From Tricholomella constricta (Eukaryota; Basidiomycota; Agaricomycetes; Agaricales; Lyophyllaceae): 64,000 nucleotides of DNA. The stretch spans positions 310,001 to 374,000 of the forward strand of contig JAACJP010000017.1 in assembly GCA_013368375.1 (NCBI GenBank). The letters run 5' to 3'. Shown piece after piece: positions 12,713-24,329 of the stretch (within the stretch, counting starts at the first letter, position 1; every line of letters starts with the position of its first letter). The position numbers and the translations under genes are program-made. A model generated the notes under the pieces. It made no database searches and was not told the origin of the DNA. It worked only from the letters and a program-made list of their open reading frames with translations.

Positions 12713-13098
12713 GTAAATGTGATACCTCCCTTCACAGTTCTCTCACAACATCGCCACGACCTGTTGGGCGCCCCAGCTCATGCGACACCTTCTCCGTCAC
12801 CCCTACGAACCCTTCCCCGTAAAGCCCATCACTTCGTTCGACATGGAAAAATACACCCACGATGGAATGCTCGTGACTGCGTCTCGCGGACGCCACGATG
12901 GATCTGGGAAACGGGAGATATTCACGAGGTCGGCGGACGATGGTATATGATTCATGACAATGCTGTTGGAGGCGGCACGCATTAAGCGCGCGAGAAGGCA
13001 GGCGCGGGCGCTGAAAAGAAGGCACTTTTATCAATTTTAATATCATCCATGAAGGACCAGTTCACATACCAATGTCCAGTATTCATACTAATCAGATT

Positions 13099-15523
13099 CT
13101 ATGCAACTCCGCCTCCTCGCCTCTGCCACTGCGTAGTCTGGAAAAATCAGCATCAGTGATCATCGCTCTGCCTTCGGGTCGGAGGAACTGTGAGAGGCAT
13201 ATACCTGATTCGTGACGTCCTGCTGCAGACGCCGTAAATCGGCATACACATCGTCCAAAGGCGGATGTTGTCCGCGGTCATAAACATATCGCTTTCTGAA
13301 CCGCCGATCGACCTCTAGTGCGTCATCGGGGCGTTTGGATATGATGAAACCGCGCAAAAGACTGGTGTAGAAGACAACATCGGGGCGCGGGACTTCTTCG
13401 CCCTTCCTCCAACCTCTCGAACGTTTCTCCACCATCGACTCAGGCACGCTTCTCGGGTGCTGTGTCTCCAAAGTATCCATGACCATGAAAGCCCGTCGCG
13501 AATCACCGACGCTCGCATAAAAGCCGCCAACCTGCGTGAAGTGGTGCACAGTGGGGGCGATCCCATGCCTCATCATGTCGCGCACAAACTCGGGGCAGCG
13601 CTCGGGATGTGCTTCGGATATCAACCTCTGGATGAATGAAGTGAACACCGCAGGGCCTACTTTAAAAACAGGCCAATGCGGAGACCTGAGGAAGGACGTA
13701 TCCGTCGAGGTGCTATCCGCATTCAGAGACAAGGACTGGAGAAGCTTCTGATAAAGCATTTCGACCCCCTCGTCACTAGGTGTGAGCTTCACCAACGCTT
13801 GCCATACAAGATTACTATGGGCACGGGCAGGCCATAGTTTGCGCATACTTTTGGTCTGAATAGCAGCGAAGGCCGGGTGTTCGTTATTTTTAAGGTAGTC
13901 ATAGGATCTATTGCGCTCGAAACGACTTAGACCGGCGATGACTTCGTCCTGAGGAACACCGGCCATGTGGAAGTGGTCTGCGAATGACCTGAGAACGAGT
14001 ATAGGGAGGCCTTGTGCGAGGTAGTAGGTCATTTCGGCTTGGAGGAACAAGGAACCGCATGATGCGTGCGCATTGAGTGCAAGACGTCGTAGTCGGACGA
14101 TTGCTGCGGTTCTGCCTTTGTCTAGGTACTTCTGCATGAAGACGACTAGGTCGGCTGTCGGAGGGAAGGTGGATGGGGACTGGACGGCATCGATTAAAGA
14201 CCGGAGCTCCAGGGCCAGGAACTCCCCGATATATTTGTCGGATTCTGGGTTTGCTTCCATGTCCAATGCCTTCAGATCCACTGAGTTCATTGCGCCTGCA
14301 TCCCATGCGTCCGCCTCGTTTGGATTATACTTTGTCCGCCTTCCCGTGTCCAAAAATGTAGAATATACTGGGTCTTGTCGGAGGGTTTCGACATGGGGGA
14401 TATACTTAGCAACGTCAGGATTTTTCGATTGACGGAGACGTGAAAGAAGGAGGTCATAGGTCCGAATGGACAGTTTGAATTTCGGGCCTGCTGAGTCCGG
14501 GAGAAGCGATACTGCTTCTTCAAGGTGATTTGAGCGAGCCAAAACATCCACGGCGGGGCCTCGTACGTGTCCGCCCATCAAAGTAGCTTGCCTCTGCTCA
14601 AGGTCAGACGGCGTTCGATGAAGCTGAGTAGCGTAAATCATGTCTGTCTTCTCGAAGTCCTTTACAAACTGGAGACCGGTAGCCGGAGGGGCAAATCGCA
14701 TGATGAAAGGTATTGCGTCGCGGCTGATGGTCGTCGCATAACCTTTGGAGGCCAAAATAAGGGAAAAGCGGATGGCAAGAGGGATATTCGCGTGAAGCGA
14801 TTGAAAAACAAGCCTACGGCTTCGTCGGAATCTACGATGAAAATCTTCCAAGTGCTTCGGGGGAACGAGGTTGAACCAGACATTGAATCTAGATATTTGG
14901 GTCTCTAGGTCGATGGAAGGTGTGGTTATAGCGGCTTGTGCTGGCAACTCCCAGATGTGGGAGATCGGAATCTCTATATCGGAACTCTGTATTTCCATAA
15001 GGAGATCATGCGCTTCGTCAAACCGCTTGGCGAATATGAGCTGAGAAAAGGTTTGGAAAAGCGAAGAGGGGGTGTAGCCTTTGGAAATGATCAATGATGC
15101 GTAGTCCGCACCTGAAGGGTCTTCAAAGATCGACGTGTCGTTGATGGATGGTTGAGGCAACTGTGGGGGTAACCTTGTCTGAATAAGACTCAACGTGGAA
15201 GGGGGCCGCACTGGCGACTCGCGGATGACACTGGCGTAGTCGTCGGACTGGTCCTCAAAGACAAATGGGTCGCGATAACCGGTGTTGGCCTCCATGGACT
15301 TCGGAAGCACAGTAGTGCGAGAAGGAACATAGAGTCCTAGTGTGGCCGAGGTTGACCTAGAAGTAGATTGTGAGAGAGCTCTGGATATAATGGCCCACCT
15401 GGGCTGGAGATGCCCAGCGGAGTGCCATGAGGCAGATAGCATCCACGGCCAGCCTGGGGTCTGCGTTGAAGGGCGTCGGAGGCAACAGCTCAAAAATATG
15501 TCACGTCGTTGTGATAGTGTCAC
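13099..15523 (-). CDS. Pentatricopeptide-repeat-like mitochondrial protein
   Basis: One long frame of nearly 790 residues. The N-terminus is rich in Arg, Ser and Trp and lacks acidic residues, as in a mitochondrial presequence. The body has helical segments with PPR spacing, for example APTVHHFTQVGGFYASVGDS followed by RRAFMVMDTLE, and DVVFYTSLLRGFIISKRPDDALEV near the C-terminus. PPR proteins bind organellar RNA. A 67-nt intron (13204-13138, GTATAT..CTGAT..CAG) probably replaces the last 14 residues of the open frame and ends the protein at 13099. Without it the stop is at 13160. The 5' end faces the kinase gene across a short shared promoter. The assignment rests on repeat-like helices, not on a hallmark motif. 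Confidence 0.72.
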
Positions 15524-15687
15524 ATCACATGTCGGTTCACGTCTGCACGGGGACGGAAGGCTTCCAACTTCAAGAGCTCAGCTTGACGTACATCCACTAT
15601 CCGCGACTCCTTGCCCGCCGGTCGAGCATCCCGCCCAATACAAAACTATACCCCTTATAATCAGTATACTCTACTAGACGACTTAAT
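15524..15687. promoter_or_regulatory. Shared divergent promoter
   Basis: Only 164 bp separate the two opposed start codons. The stretch carries a CCAAT box at 15635-15639 and a TATA-like CTTATAATC near 15655. It must also hold both 5' UTRs unless the transcripts overlap. Confidence 0.5.
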
Positions 15688-18600
15688 ATGCCTGCTGTAT
15701 CTTCTAGTCCCCCTCGAGCTCCTCCCATCAAGTACACCGCACCACTTGGAACCCGCTGGGCAAAGGAAACCGCTGCTGCGGGCGGTGTTGGTGCTTTTGA
15801 TCTCCCTACCGATCCCAAGAGCATAGGTCCATGGATTCTAGGCGAATGCGTAGGGAAAGGTGCCTCGGGCCGTGTCAAAATCGCCAAACATCGTCTCACC
15901 GGCCAACTCGCTGCCGTCAAGATCCTACCAGTAGCGCCCCTCGTTAGTTCTCGTGCATCGCTGGCCACTCAACAGGCCAAATCAGATAAACAACGACTCG
16001 GAATCGATAGGGAAATCACAATGATGAAACTTATGAACCACCCCAATATCATGCGAATTTACGACGTCTATGAAGGCGACAAAGAACTTTTCCTAGTATT
16101 GGAGTATGTCGAAGGCGGAGAACTCTTCGACTTCCTTGTCAATCGCGGTCGCCTTCCCGCTGCTGAAGCACTGGCCTATTTCAAACAGATCATCTACGGA
16201 CTTAACTACGCACACACATTTTCAATCATCCATCGAGACCTGAAGCCCGAAAACATTCTCATTGCTTCTATATCGCCTCCTCTCATCAAAATCGCAGACT
16301 GGGGCATGGCGGCGTTCGCTCATCCTTCCCTCCAGCTTGAAACTAGTTGCGGATCGCCGCATTACGCTAGCCCCGAGATCGTAAATGGTCAGACTTACAA
16401 GGGAAATGCGACGGATATCTGGAGCTGCGGTGTTATACTCTATGCTTTGCTTACTGGGAGACTTCCTTTCGACGACAAGAACGTCAGAACCCTTCTCGGG
16501 AAAGTGAAAAGTGGAAAATACGATATGCCTACCTGGATCGACCCTCTTGCCAAGGATCTACTCGGAAGGATGTTAGTCGTTGATGTGGAGAAAAGGATCA
16601 AGGTCCGTGTCGTTTCCTAGGGTCGTCTCATTTGACATTCAATCTCATCGAACGCAGGTGCCTGAGATTCTATCTCACCCGTGGCTTCATTGCTCGGGCG
16701 CACTATCTTCCGCTGAGCAACAAGCCGCTGAATTGGCCATTACACAGCTCCCGCCTTCCCCGAGTACTCTCGCTCGCCCTATCGCTTCTCCTGAACTGAT
16801 CGATCCTGAACTCTTGGCGTCTTTGCGTGTAATCTGGGGTCGCCATACGGATCCGAATGGTGAATTGATTAAGAAGGATCTATGCTCACCCATGGGCCAA
16901 GGTGTTCATGCAAAAGCATTCTACTTTCTCCTCGCGCGCTACAGGGAAGAGTCTTTGCGCAACAATCTCGAAGAGAGCAAGGATGGCGACCAACTTGAAG
17001 CCAAGCTCGACATTGGAAGCATGAAGTTCAACCTTGGCTGGGAGCTTGATTTGTCCACCGTGAACAAGAAGTACCGCGGTAACCGAAGCAGCATGCTCGC
17101 GGTTGAGGCCTCCGCAACTTCACGTGTTCGTTCTCCGGTACCTGTACCTATCTCTGGCCTGAACGTTCCTGTCATACGCCGCGCTGGAACTGTCGGTGAC
17201 AGCTCATCCTCAAGAGAGAGAGCGTCATCTCCGGCTGGCCCTCGCGCTCCTCCTCACGTAACGGGAAAAACTAGTATGGAACTCTGGCGGGCTCAAGGTC
17301 ATATTCTCGACGACCGTAAACTCAAGTCCTCAGTCAACTCTCCGAAAGCTACGATCTCAAGTGGCATCGGACGCGGTGGACCCCGACCTCCTCCCTCCAG
17401 ACGCGGATACACGTACTCGCATCCCAACCCTGATAGGAACGTCTCGAGCATCCAGTTCCCCCAACATCTGCAAGCGCAAGATATCATTGATCTACAACGA
17501 CCGAAGACCGCGGCGGGAGTTTTCAGTGCGCAGAGATCAAGCTTGTTTGTCCTCTCTCCCAACCCCTCGCTCGACCAGCCAGAACTGCCCATGGCCGCTG
17601 TCCCGAGCCCTGCTTCCTCGCCTCCACCTACGATCTATGCTCCTGTCCCGCTTCCTTCGCCCAAGCCCGCGTTGGAGGTCGATATGATGGCCGACTTGAT
17701 GTTCAGTGCGGAGCAGGACATCGCAAAAGAGTTATCTGAGATGGAGATCGACGCTATCGTGCCCTCGCCCGTTCCTACACCCGATCCAAGCGCAGCCTTC
17801 GGTCAGCGGTGTATGTCCATCTCCTGGGATCCAACCGCTGTGCAAGGGCGGCCTGTCGTTTCGGAGGCCCAGGAGCGAGGCGATAAGGAAAATCGGAGCG
17901 TGAGCGACGAGAGCTGGAATTGCGTGGACTCGGAAGAACCTAAAGGTCGCGGGATCGGCTTGGGCGTGGGGAAGGACGTTGGCAGGGCCATGGGGAACGT
18001 CACCAACACCCGCGAGGGATCCCTTGCAGCCAAGGGGAAGAAGGAGAAGGAGAAGAAGCCTAGACGTGAGTGCTTTTCGTTTGTTCGTTATCACAGTGCG
18101 ATAGGATCTTAATCGTAAATCGTATCATAGCGCCGACGCTCGATTTTCGTAATCTTAATCAACAGAAACGATCAACAGTGCTCAGGTCTCCTGTTTCAAT
18201 TACCTCGCCCATCATTCCTCCCACCTCGGCGGGTCGGCTCATGACTTCGCCCGTTGTTGGCGAGTTCAAAGGCTGGTTCTCCAACCTCTTCAACTGGAAG
18301 AACCACGCCAGCAGCCAGGGAGGAATCCTTTACTCGTTGGACGATGTTGCCCGGACGCGCGCCGACGTTGGAGGCCTCCTGGAGGCGTTAGGCGTCGTGG
18401 TTGAAGGCAGCGGCTTTGACAGAGGGATCAGTCCCTTGGACTGCGCTGCGCCCCTGAAGTGCAGAATTGAGGACCCCAGCGGCACCCGCACTCCTTTCAC
18501 GCTCAAGACCGTTCGATTTAGAATAGAGTTTGTCGCGCCGGCGGCGCAAGACAACAACCTGTTCTCGGCGATGGCGGGCCAGCAGCCTTACAATCCGGAT

Positions 18601-18939
18601 CTCCTCAGCGCGCCCGCGCCGAACCAGAGCTTCCCCTTCGCGAGCGGCGGTGTTGGGAGCGTCCCTATACCCAAGAGCCGAAACAGCATTCTGATGAACC
18701 ACAGCAGGAGCCACGCGACCCCGATGTCGAGCCCCCTGCCGGACTGCGAGTTCCCGCCGGGGACCGCGTGCGCGATTTATATGGCGTATGAGAAGGGATC
18801 GGTGTCGAGCTTCCGTGTCATCTGGCGGAGGCTGAAGGAGGTGTATGGGAGCGGTGTTGCCGCGGCGGCATACCCTATCTGCAGTCCCGCGATGACGAGC
18901 ACCCCCATGGCGGAACATCCCGAGAGGTTCGCTGTGTGA
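15688..18939 (+). CDS. Gin4/Hsl1/Cdr2-type Ser/Thr protein kinase
   Basis: Exons 15688-16602, 16658-18065 and 18179-18939 join exactly to 1027 residues. The N-terminal kinase domain shows a glycine loop (GKGASGRVKIA), AAVKILP lysine, HRDLKPENIL catalytic loop, an activation segment ending GSPHYASPEIV, and DIWSCGVILYALLTGRLPF. The DFG motif reads DWG. The sequence resembles the Nim1-related kinases that act on septins and Wee1 at the bud neck or cortex (family knowledge). A long Ser/Pro-rich region follows. The C-terminal domain (GWFSNLFNWK ... FRVIWRRLKEVYGSG) has the position and size of the membrane-binding or KA1-like tail of this family. The upstream neighbour is divergently transcribed. 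The exact orthologue among Gin4, Kcc4, Hsl1, Cdr1 and Cdr2 is not decided. Confidence 0.9.
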
Positions 18940-19946
18940 GCGTGAGCGTGAGTGTGAGGCGTTCTGATAGACTAGTCCCCTGCCTTGCGATTGATGTTGA
19001 CTTTTTGTGATGGCGGTGTTGGGGTCATATATGTAGCCGCCGGTTGTGGGGCCGAATGTATTTTTATGGGTGTTCTTGATTGTAGGTGTACAAGTAGACA
19101 ACGGTGCCACATGGACGATTCAGCTGCCAAAAATGCTCGTGTTCGAAGTAAACTGTAATTGTCGGACATGGAAAGCCGAGTGCGCATTCAACGTAAAGTA
19201 CAAGGAATCTAATATACAAGGCGCTCAAGGGTGTAGTAGACGCCATAAGCGTTAGGCTTGGCTGTGCATGCAGCCCAACTGCTTACCGATTACAACCAGT
19301 TGATCATGGGGTTTCTGGGCGACGAACTGGCAGCTACTGTAGAGTCATTGAATTAACTAGCCCAGGGATATGGTCATCCACGTCGCCGGCGATAGGCAAC
19401 TGGCGCAGTGTCAACAATACCCCATGTGGGCGTCACCGAGGCATCACTGTAATAAATAGTCGTCGATTATGGACAAAAATTCACCCAGCGAACGGCAGCG
19501 ATTGAGTCACTTCAAGGTTCGCGAGTCAGGCGCCGAAGAGCTTAGGAACCGCAGGCAACGATGGATTCGATATGTGGAAACTGCAGTGTATATAGAGAGT
19601 TAGATTACCATTGAAACAGAGCTGAGTTGCTTCCTCGTGTACTTTAGCGAATGTAGGGGCGTGTGAGGATACAGGACACAAGAATACCTTGGGAGAGACG
19701 GGAAAATAGCGAGAATGGGAGTAAAGTCTGATAGGAAACGATGTGGCCAAACTGAGGAACTAAGAAAACAATGTCGACTAGGAAAATGGTGGTATGAAAG
19801 TGGGGTCGGCGTCGTCCAGGACGACGAGCGCGATACGAGGTGGAAGTTCTTGCGGCGTCGTCAGTAGCCTCCCGTGTATGTCGTTACCTAGATGCCAAAG
19901 TTTCAGAATTATCCAACGGTGAGAAGCGGAGATGTGATACTCACAT
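18940..19946. other. Convergent intergenic region
   Basis: Lies between two convergent gene ends. Only 3' UTR-like sequence and shadow frames are seen. Confidence 0.5.
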
Positions 19947-20705
19947 CTAGACCCAACCGTCCTTGCCGACGCCGATGGCGTCAAAGTTCTTGCCACTGCG
20001 CGTTCTCCTCTCCTGGAGGACAGGGACAGCGTCCAAGTTGATAAGCTTCTCAGAAGGCGGAGGAGAGCCCTCGACCCAACCCTTCCAACCCTTTTTCACA
20101 GCAGGCCGTTTCCTCCGTGGCTGTGCCGGCGATGCTGTGGATGTGCGGTGGTCGTGAAAGTCTTCGTAATCGTCTGGGGTGCGGGGGCGCTTGGAGGAGG
20201 TGCGGGAGGTGCTGGAGGAGTTGGATGGCCCGGGCGTCGAGGCGGGTGTTGATGGTAACAGCATGGGAGAGGTGATGGGTGGTGGCGTGACGGACACTGA
20301 CCGCTGCATTGTCGGGATGTGGATCGTAGGACGTGCCTTGACTTTCCAAAAGGACGAGGTGCCTCCGTTGGACTGTGCTGGCGGTAGGACTAGTTTTGCA
20401 CCCGAGTAAGACGTGTCTGGGGTCGGGCACCCAGCCTCGTGCAATAATGCGGACTGCTGCGCTCTCAACGCCGCCTTTTCCTTTTTTCGTCGGCGATCAC
20501 GCTCCTTCTTCTCCCTCTTCCTTGCCCTCCTCTCCTCTTCATCTTTTTCCACAGTACCATATGGGGAGACGCCGTTGAGCCAACTTGTGAGAACGTCGCG
20601 GGTCGGGCGGGGATCAAAGTCGCCAGCCATGACAGAAGTGGCACTGCGACGGATTCTCTTCGCAGGATGCATTGGATGTGAGTGGTGGGGATGATGAAAG
20701 GACAT
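19947..20705 (-). CDS. Basic, probably nuclear hypothetical protein
   Basis: A single-exon frame of 252 residues starting MSFHHPHHSHPMHPAKRIRR. It has a KRIRRS basic patch, a highly charged helix (EEERRARKREKKERDRRRKK) that could be a coiled coil or nuclear localisation signal, then a Ser/Thr/Pro-rich middle. A short C-terminal block, RTRSGKNFDAIGVGKDGWV, looks conserved. No enzymatic motif is visible and I do not recognise the family. The long open frame, the sensible start and the non-repetitive C-terminal block make it a likely real gene. Confidence 0.65.
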   Translation of the reverse strand: MSFHHPHHSHPMHPAKRIRRSATSVMAGDFDPRPTRDVLTSWLNGVSPYGTVEKDEEERRARKREKKERDRRRKKEKAALRAQQSALLHEAGCPTPDTSYSGAKLVLPPAQSNGGTSSFWKVKARPTIHIPTMQRSVSVTPPPITSPMLLPSTPASTPGPSNSSSTSRTSSKRPRTPDDYEDFHDHRTSTASPAQPRRKRPAVKKGWKGWVEGSPPPSEKLINLDAVPVLQERRTRSGKNFDAIGVGKDGWV

Positions 20706-23700
20706 TTTGCAACAAAGGAGAAGAAGGGAGATTTATAGCAAGGAGCCCGCAGTGGAGCAAGGTCGTGGTTTGGAAGCAATGGTGACCCGTTACGGCAGAC
20801 ACCAACAAACACATCGTCTTCCCGGCACGTGCTTCCAGGAACTTCAACGATCGATTCGAGATGAGTCTACGCTTCGTATCATTGATCTATCCCCATCTGT
20901 CTCCATTCCAACTACAAATCCATTCAACTCACTTCACCCCACATTCTTCCCTCCACAGCCCATCGATTATCGCTGCAACTCTCCACATCTGACTCACCAT
21001 CCCACCCGAAATCCAAATTCTTCCCCAACCTTAATCCTCTTTCAAGGACCCTATAGCCTGTGTGAATCAGCCTTGCCGAATCGATACAACAGCTCCTTTT
21101 ACGGCGTCGCTCGTCCTCATGCCTATGCCCCTCTAATTTCGATCAGCCAATCACGTTTCGCAGCCAAGTCCTTTGTTTCCATCACACTCCGTTTACCTTA
21201 GGTCTCCGTGTCTGCTTTTGTTGCACAATCACTCCCATCGTCCTTCAAGTGAGTCCCATTCATTTTTTCCCAGTCAGGTTTCCGCCAACGTATTTATATC
21301 TGATTGTCGGCATGTCTGGCGCCGGGTACTGGGGTTATCATGATCTTCCCGTCTGTTCTGGCTTCTGGGGCTTTCTATTGTACTCAGCTGCCGCTGACAG
21401 CTTTGACGCTCGCGTCTGTGCTCTATAACTAGTTGTTGCCAGCTACTTCGGCTCTCGTGCACGGTTCTGTCTTTCAAAAGCAGGGCAGCAGAAACAAAAA
21501 TGCAGCTGGGCACTTGCCATGATCTGGAACCAGCGCCTTGGGTTACCTGGCTTTCTGACGCCCAGAATTCACTTGAACCATGTCCTGTTGTCAAATGGCT
21601 GATGCACATCACACCTTCTTTCCCAATATTTTGGGACTCGCCGGAACCCGAGTCTCTTCGACGGCGACATTCGGAAGAGGCCGACGTAGCCGCGAATAGC
21701 TAAACCCTCGCCATAATTGTATGACCCTTATGGCAAGTATTCAAGTGCATGGATTTGTACAGCTTTTACCACGCTAATTTTTTTTGTCTGCGGGATTGGC
21801 TGATCAGCTATCCAGTAGAGGTCATTTTCTTCGGTCTCCAGGTGGGCCCTACGCCTCTGAACTTGTGCAGTTGTTGGATACTCAGTACGTTCTCTGATGG
21901 GAAATCGTTTACCTCTCAATAAATTTTGTGCGAGTTTTACATTGAAATAACGAACTGTTGTGTTGTCCCGCCAGCTTTCGGGCACTCTACGGACCACGCC
22001 CAGATTAAATTGAATTCGGTGTCACTGTTACACCATCACGGCCGAAGTTCCGTGGCCCGCTGCCTTGTCATGCCTGTGCAGTATATGGTCTGGTACATTC
22101 CAGGTTTTGCCTCTCTCTGGTGATGGCACGGGAGCGACGCACGCAACCGGCGCAGCCGCAGGCCTTTACGTTACTGCCAGCCTTTTTTTGTTCCTACATC
22201 TCGTACGGCACAGCATCCACAATTTCTATCCTTGCAGCATGTGATCATGGATATACAGCCAAACCTGCACCAAATAATGTATTGACTCCGACGATAACGA
22301 TCGAGCGCTGCTTTGATTGTGGTCTACACGTGTCACATGGAGCTTGACAGGTATGTGCCTTCCTCTACACCCGCAGCCCAGGAATCCAAGATATCCCTCC
22401 TATTTACTGAGTTCTTGCGCAACAGGAATATCCTTTCCTTCCCACGAAACGTTGGATTGGCTTAGAGAAGGCCCGTCAGGCTTTATTCCCTTTTTTGTTA
22501 GTATACGTAGAACTCGGTACTTAATTGACAATCAAACTGCCACTGCGTCGTTGGTCAAGGTCCTTGTCTCCTGTCCCTTGCTAGATAATATAAGTTGTGG
22601 AGCATATGGTGTGAGAGACCCTCGTGGGCTTAGCTCCACGAATTAAAGCCCACAAAAAACCCTGGTCATAAAGACGTAGCTTACCACTTGTTGCGTTTGT
22701 ACCCGTGATGGCCACATGATGTTGTTCCATTAATTTGTACTGGGGCTTTTTTATTTGGACAGCGTGCACAAAGCACCAAGTCCACGTAGGCCAAGTATAT
22801 ACAAAGGCCGTGGAATTAGGATTTTTGGACCCGGTTGGATACTCAATACGGAATTTTTGATGAGACGTAAGTACAAAGAGATTTTGAGTAGAAAGGTAGG
22901 TGAACTGGAATATAAGGGAAGAATAACATGCCCTCAGGTCTGCGTATGACAAGACGCATCGTTTTCCTCGCTGCCGCATGTTAGCGGGGCGGTAAATTCT
23001 TGGATTTTCGGCGCCGTCAGTCCGATCAGGCATGATGACAATCACCCTATTGTAACAAGTCGGCCTGTGTTGTGTATATTCGAAACAATATTTGAAGACC
23101 TCAAGGCAGTCCGCTTATTAGAGCAAGTCTGGCCTGAGTGCTGTGCATTATTACTGACTGGAGGTAGCCGGAAAATATAGGCCGTGACCGTACTCGATCT
23201 GGGAACATGGTTGTCGATAGCAAATCCTTCGACATCTTCGGGGAATTACACAAGGCGATTGTGTATGTGCGATAACATCACTTCTTCAGCGGCACTAGTT
23301 GCAGGCATCTCGCGTGTCGACGGGGATCCGGAGTGTGGCCACAGTACAAGCCGGCGGGCCGTGCGATCGACGGCGTTGTAAAAAAGATAAAGCATCTTTA
23401 AGTAGTCGCTACCTGGCTCAACGTTTCGGCTATATATATGCAAGCCTCGTGCGCTACGGCCGTGATGGTCAGACCATTAAATCCTGGCCCAAGGACGTTA
23501 GCACCGGGCGTGAGTTTACGTCGCAGTACACCAAGAAGAGAGATCCGAGGCGTGATCAGTTACAGCCGTTGGTTACAAGAGCTGTTTAACGATAGATCGG
23601 CCGAGGTTTCATACGCGAATGTCATGTTTTTGAATTCAAATGGCTTGTGGCAAGCAGCGCCGTTGTTTGGAAAATGCCATAGAATTAGTCGAATGTAGGC

Positions 23701-24329
23701 ACCAGTTTATGGCACTAAGCATGGGCGTAAGGGTTTCTGGAGTGCACAGCCGCACTTGAACGAGGATACACAGCATGGCGACACCGTGGCCATCGAGAAG
23801 GAAGACACGGAGCAGGAGCCCTGGCCCGGGCATCATGCTAATAAATCAATACGAGACGATGCGTCCTCAGCGGAGAGTCATTAAGTTAACAAGTTGATCT
23901 GTTGTCGGCTACTGTCAAGGACGCCTCGCCAACGCCAGCAGGCCACGTACGCGTGCCAATCAAGCGGCCATGACGGATATGGGCAGGGAGTTATTTGGTT
24001 TTTGTTTATCCCACAATTCGACGATGATGCATTGCAACAGGAACAAATAATACTTCGCAGTGCGCGACTTTTTTGGCGGTTGTGTCTGGAGCTTGCACGA
24101 AATATCCCCGACTTCCCAGATCATCTGCTGCATTGTATCCTATTCTACTCGATTGCTTCCAACTCTATCCGGGATCCGTATACTTTCTTTTCCCTAGACA
24201 TTGGAGCCAAGAACACGCGTCGAACGACAAATTCTCATTCGCTTGGCCACGCTACCGTTGCACACAAACTACGAACGTCTGGGCACCGTATTGCATTTCA
24301 AAAGTCCTTCTCACCACGCGCCGCTTAAG
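20706..24329. other. Long intergenic stretch, no supported gene
   Basis: About 3.6 kb. The part from 20860 to 21240 is pyrimidine-rich on the plus strand, like a promoter or long leader. Frames between 21270 and 23890 are short, unrelated to any family I know, and not joined by convincing splice sites. Decayed repeats are possible but not demonstrated. Confidence 0.35.
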
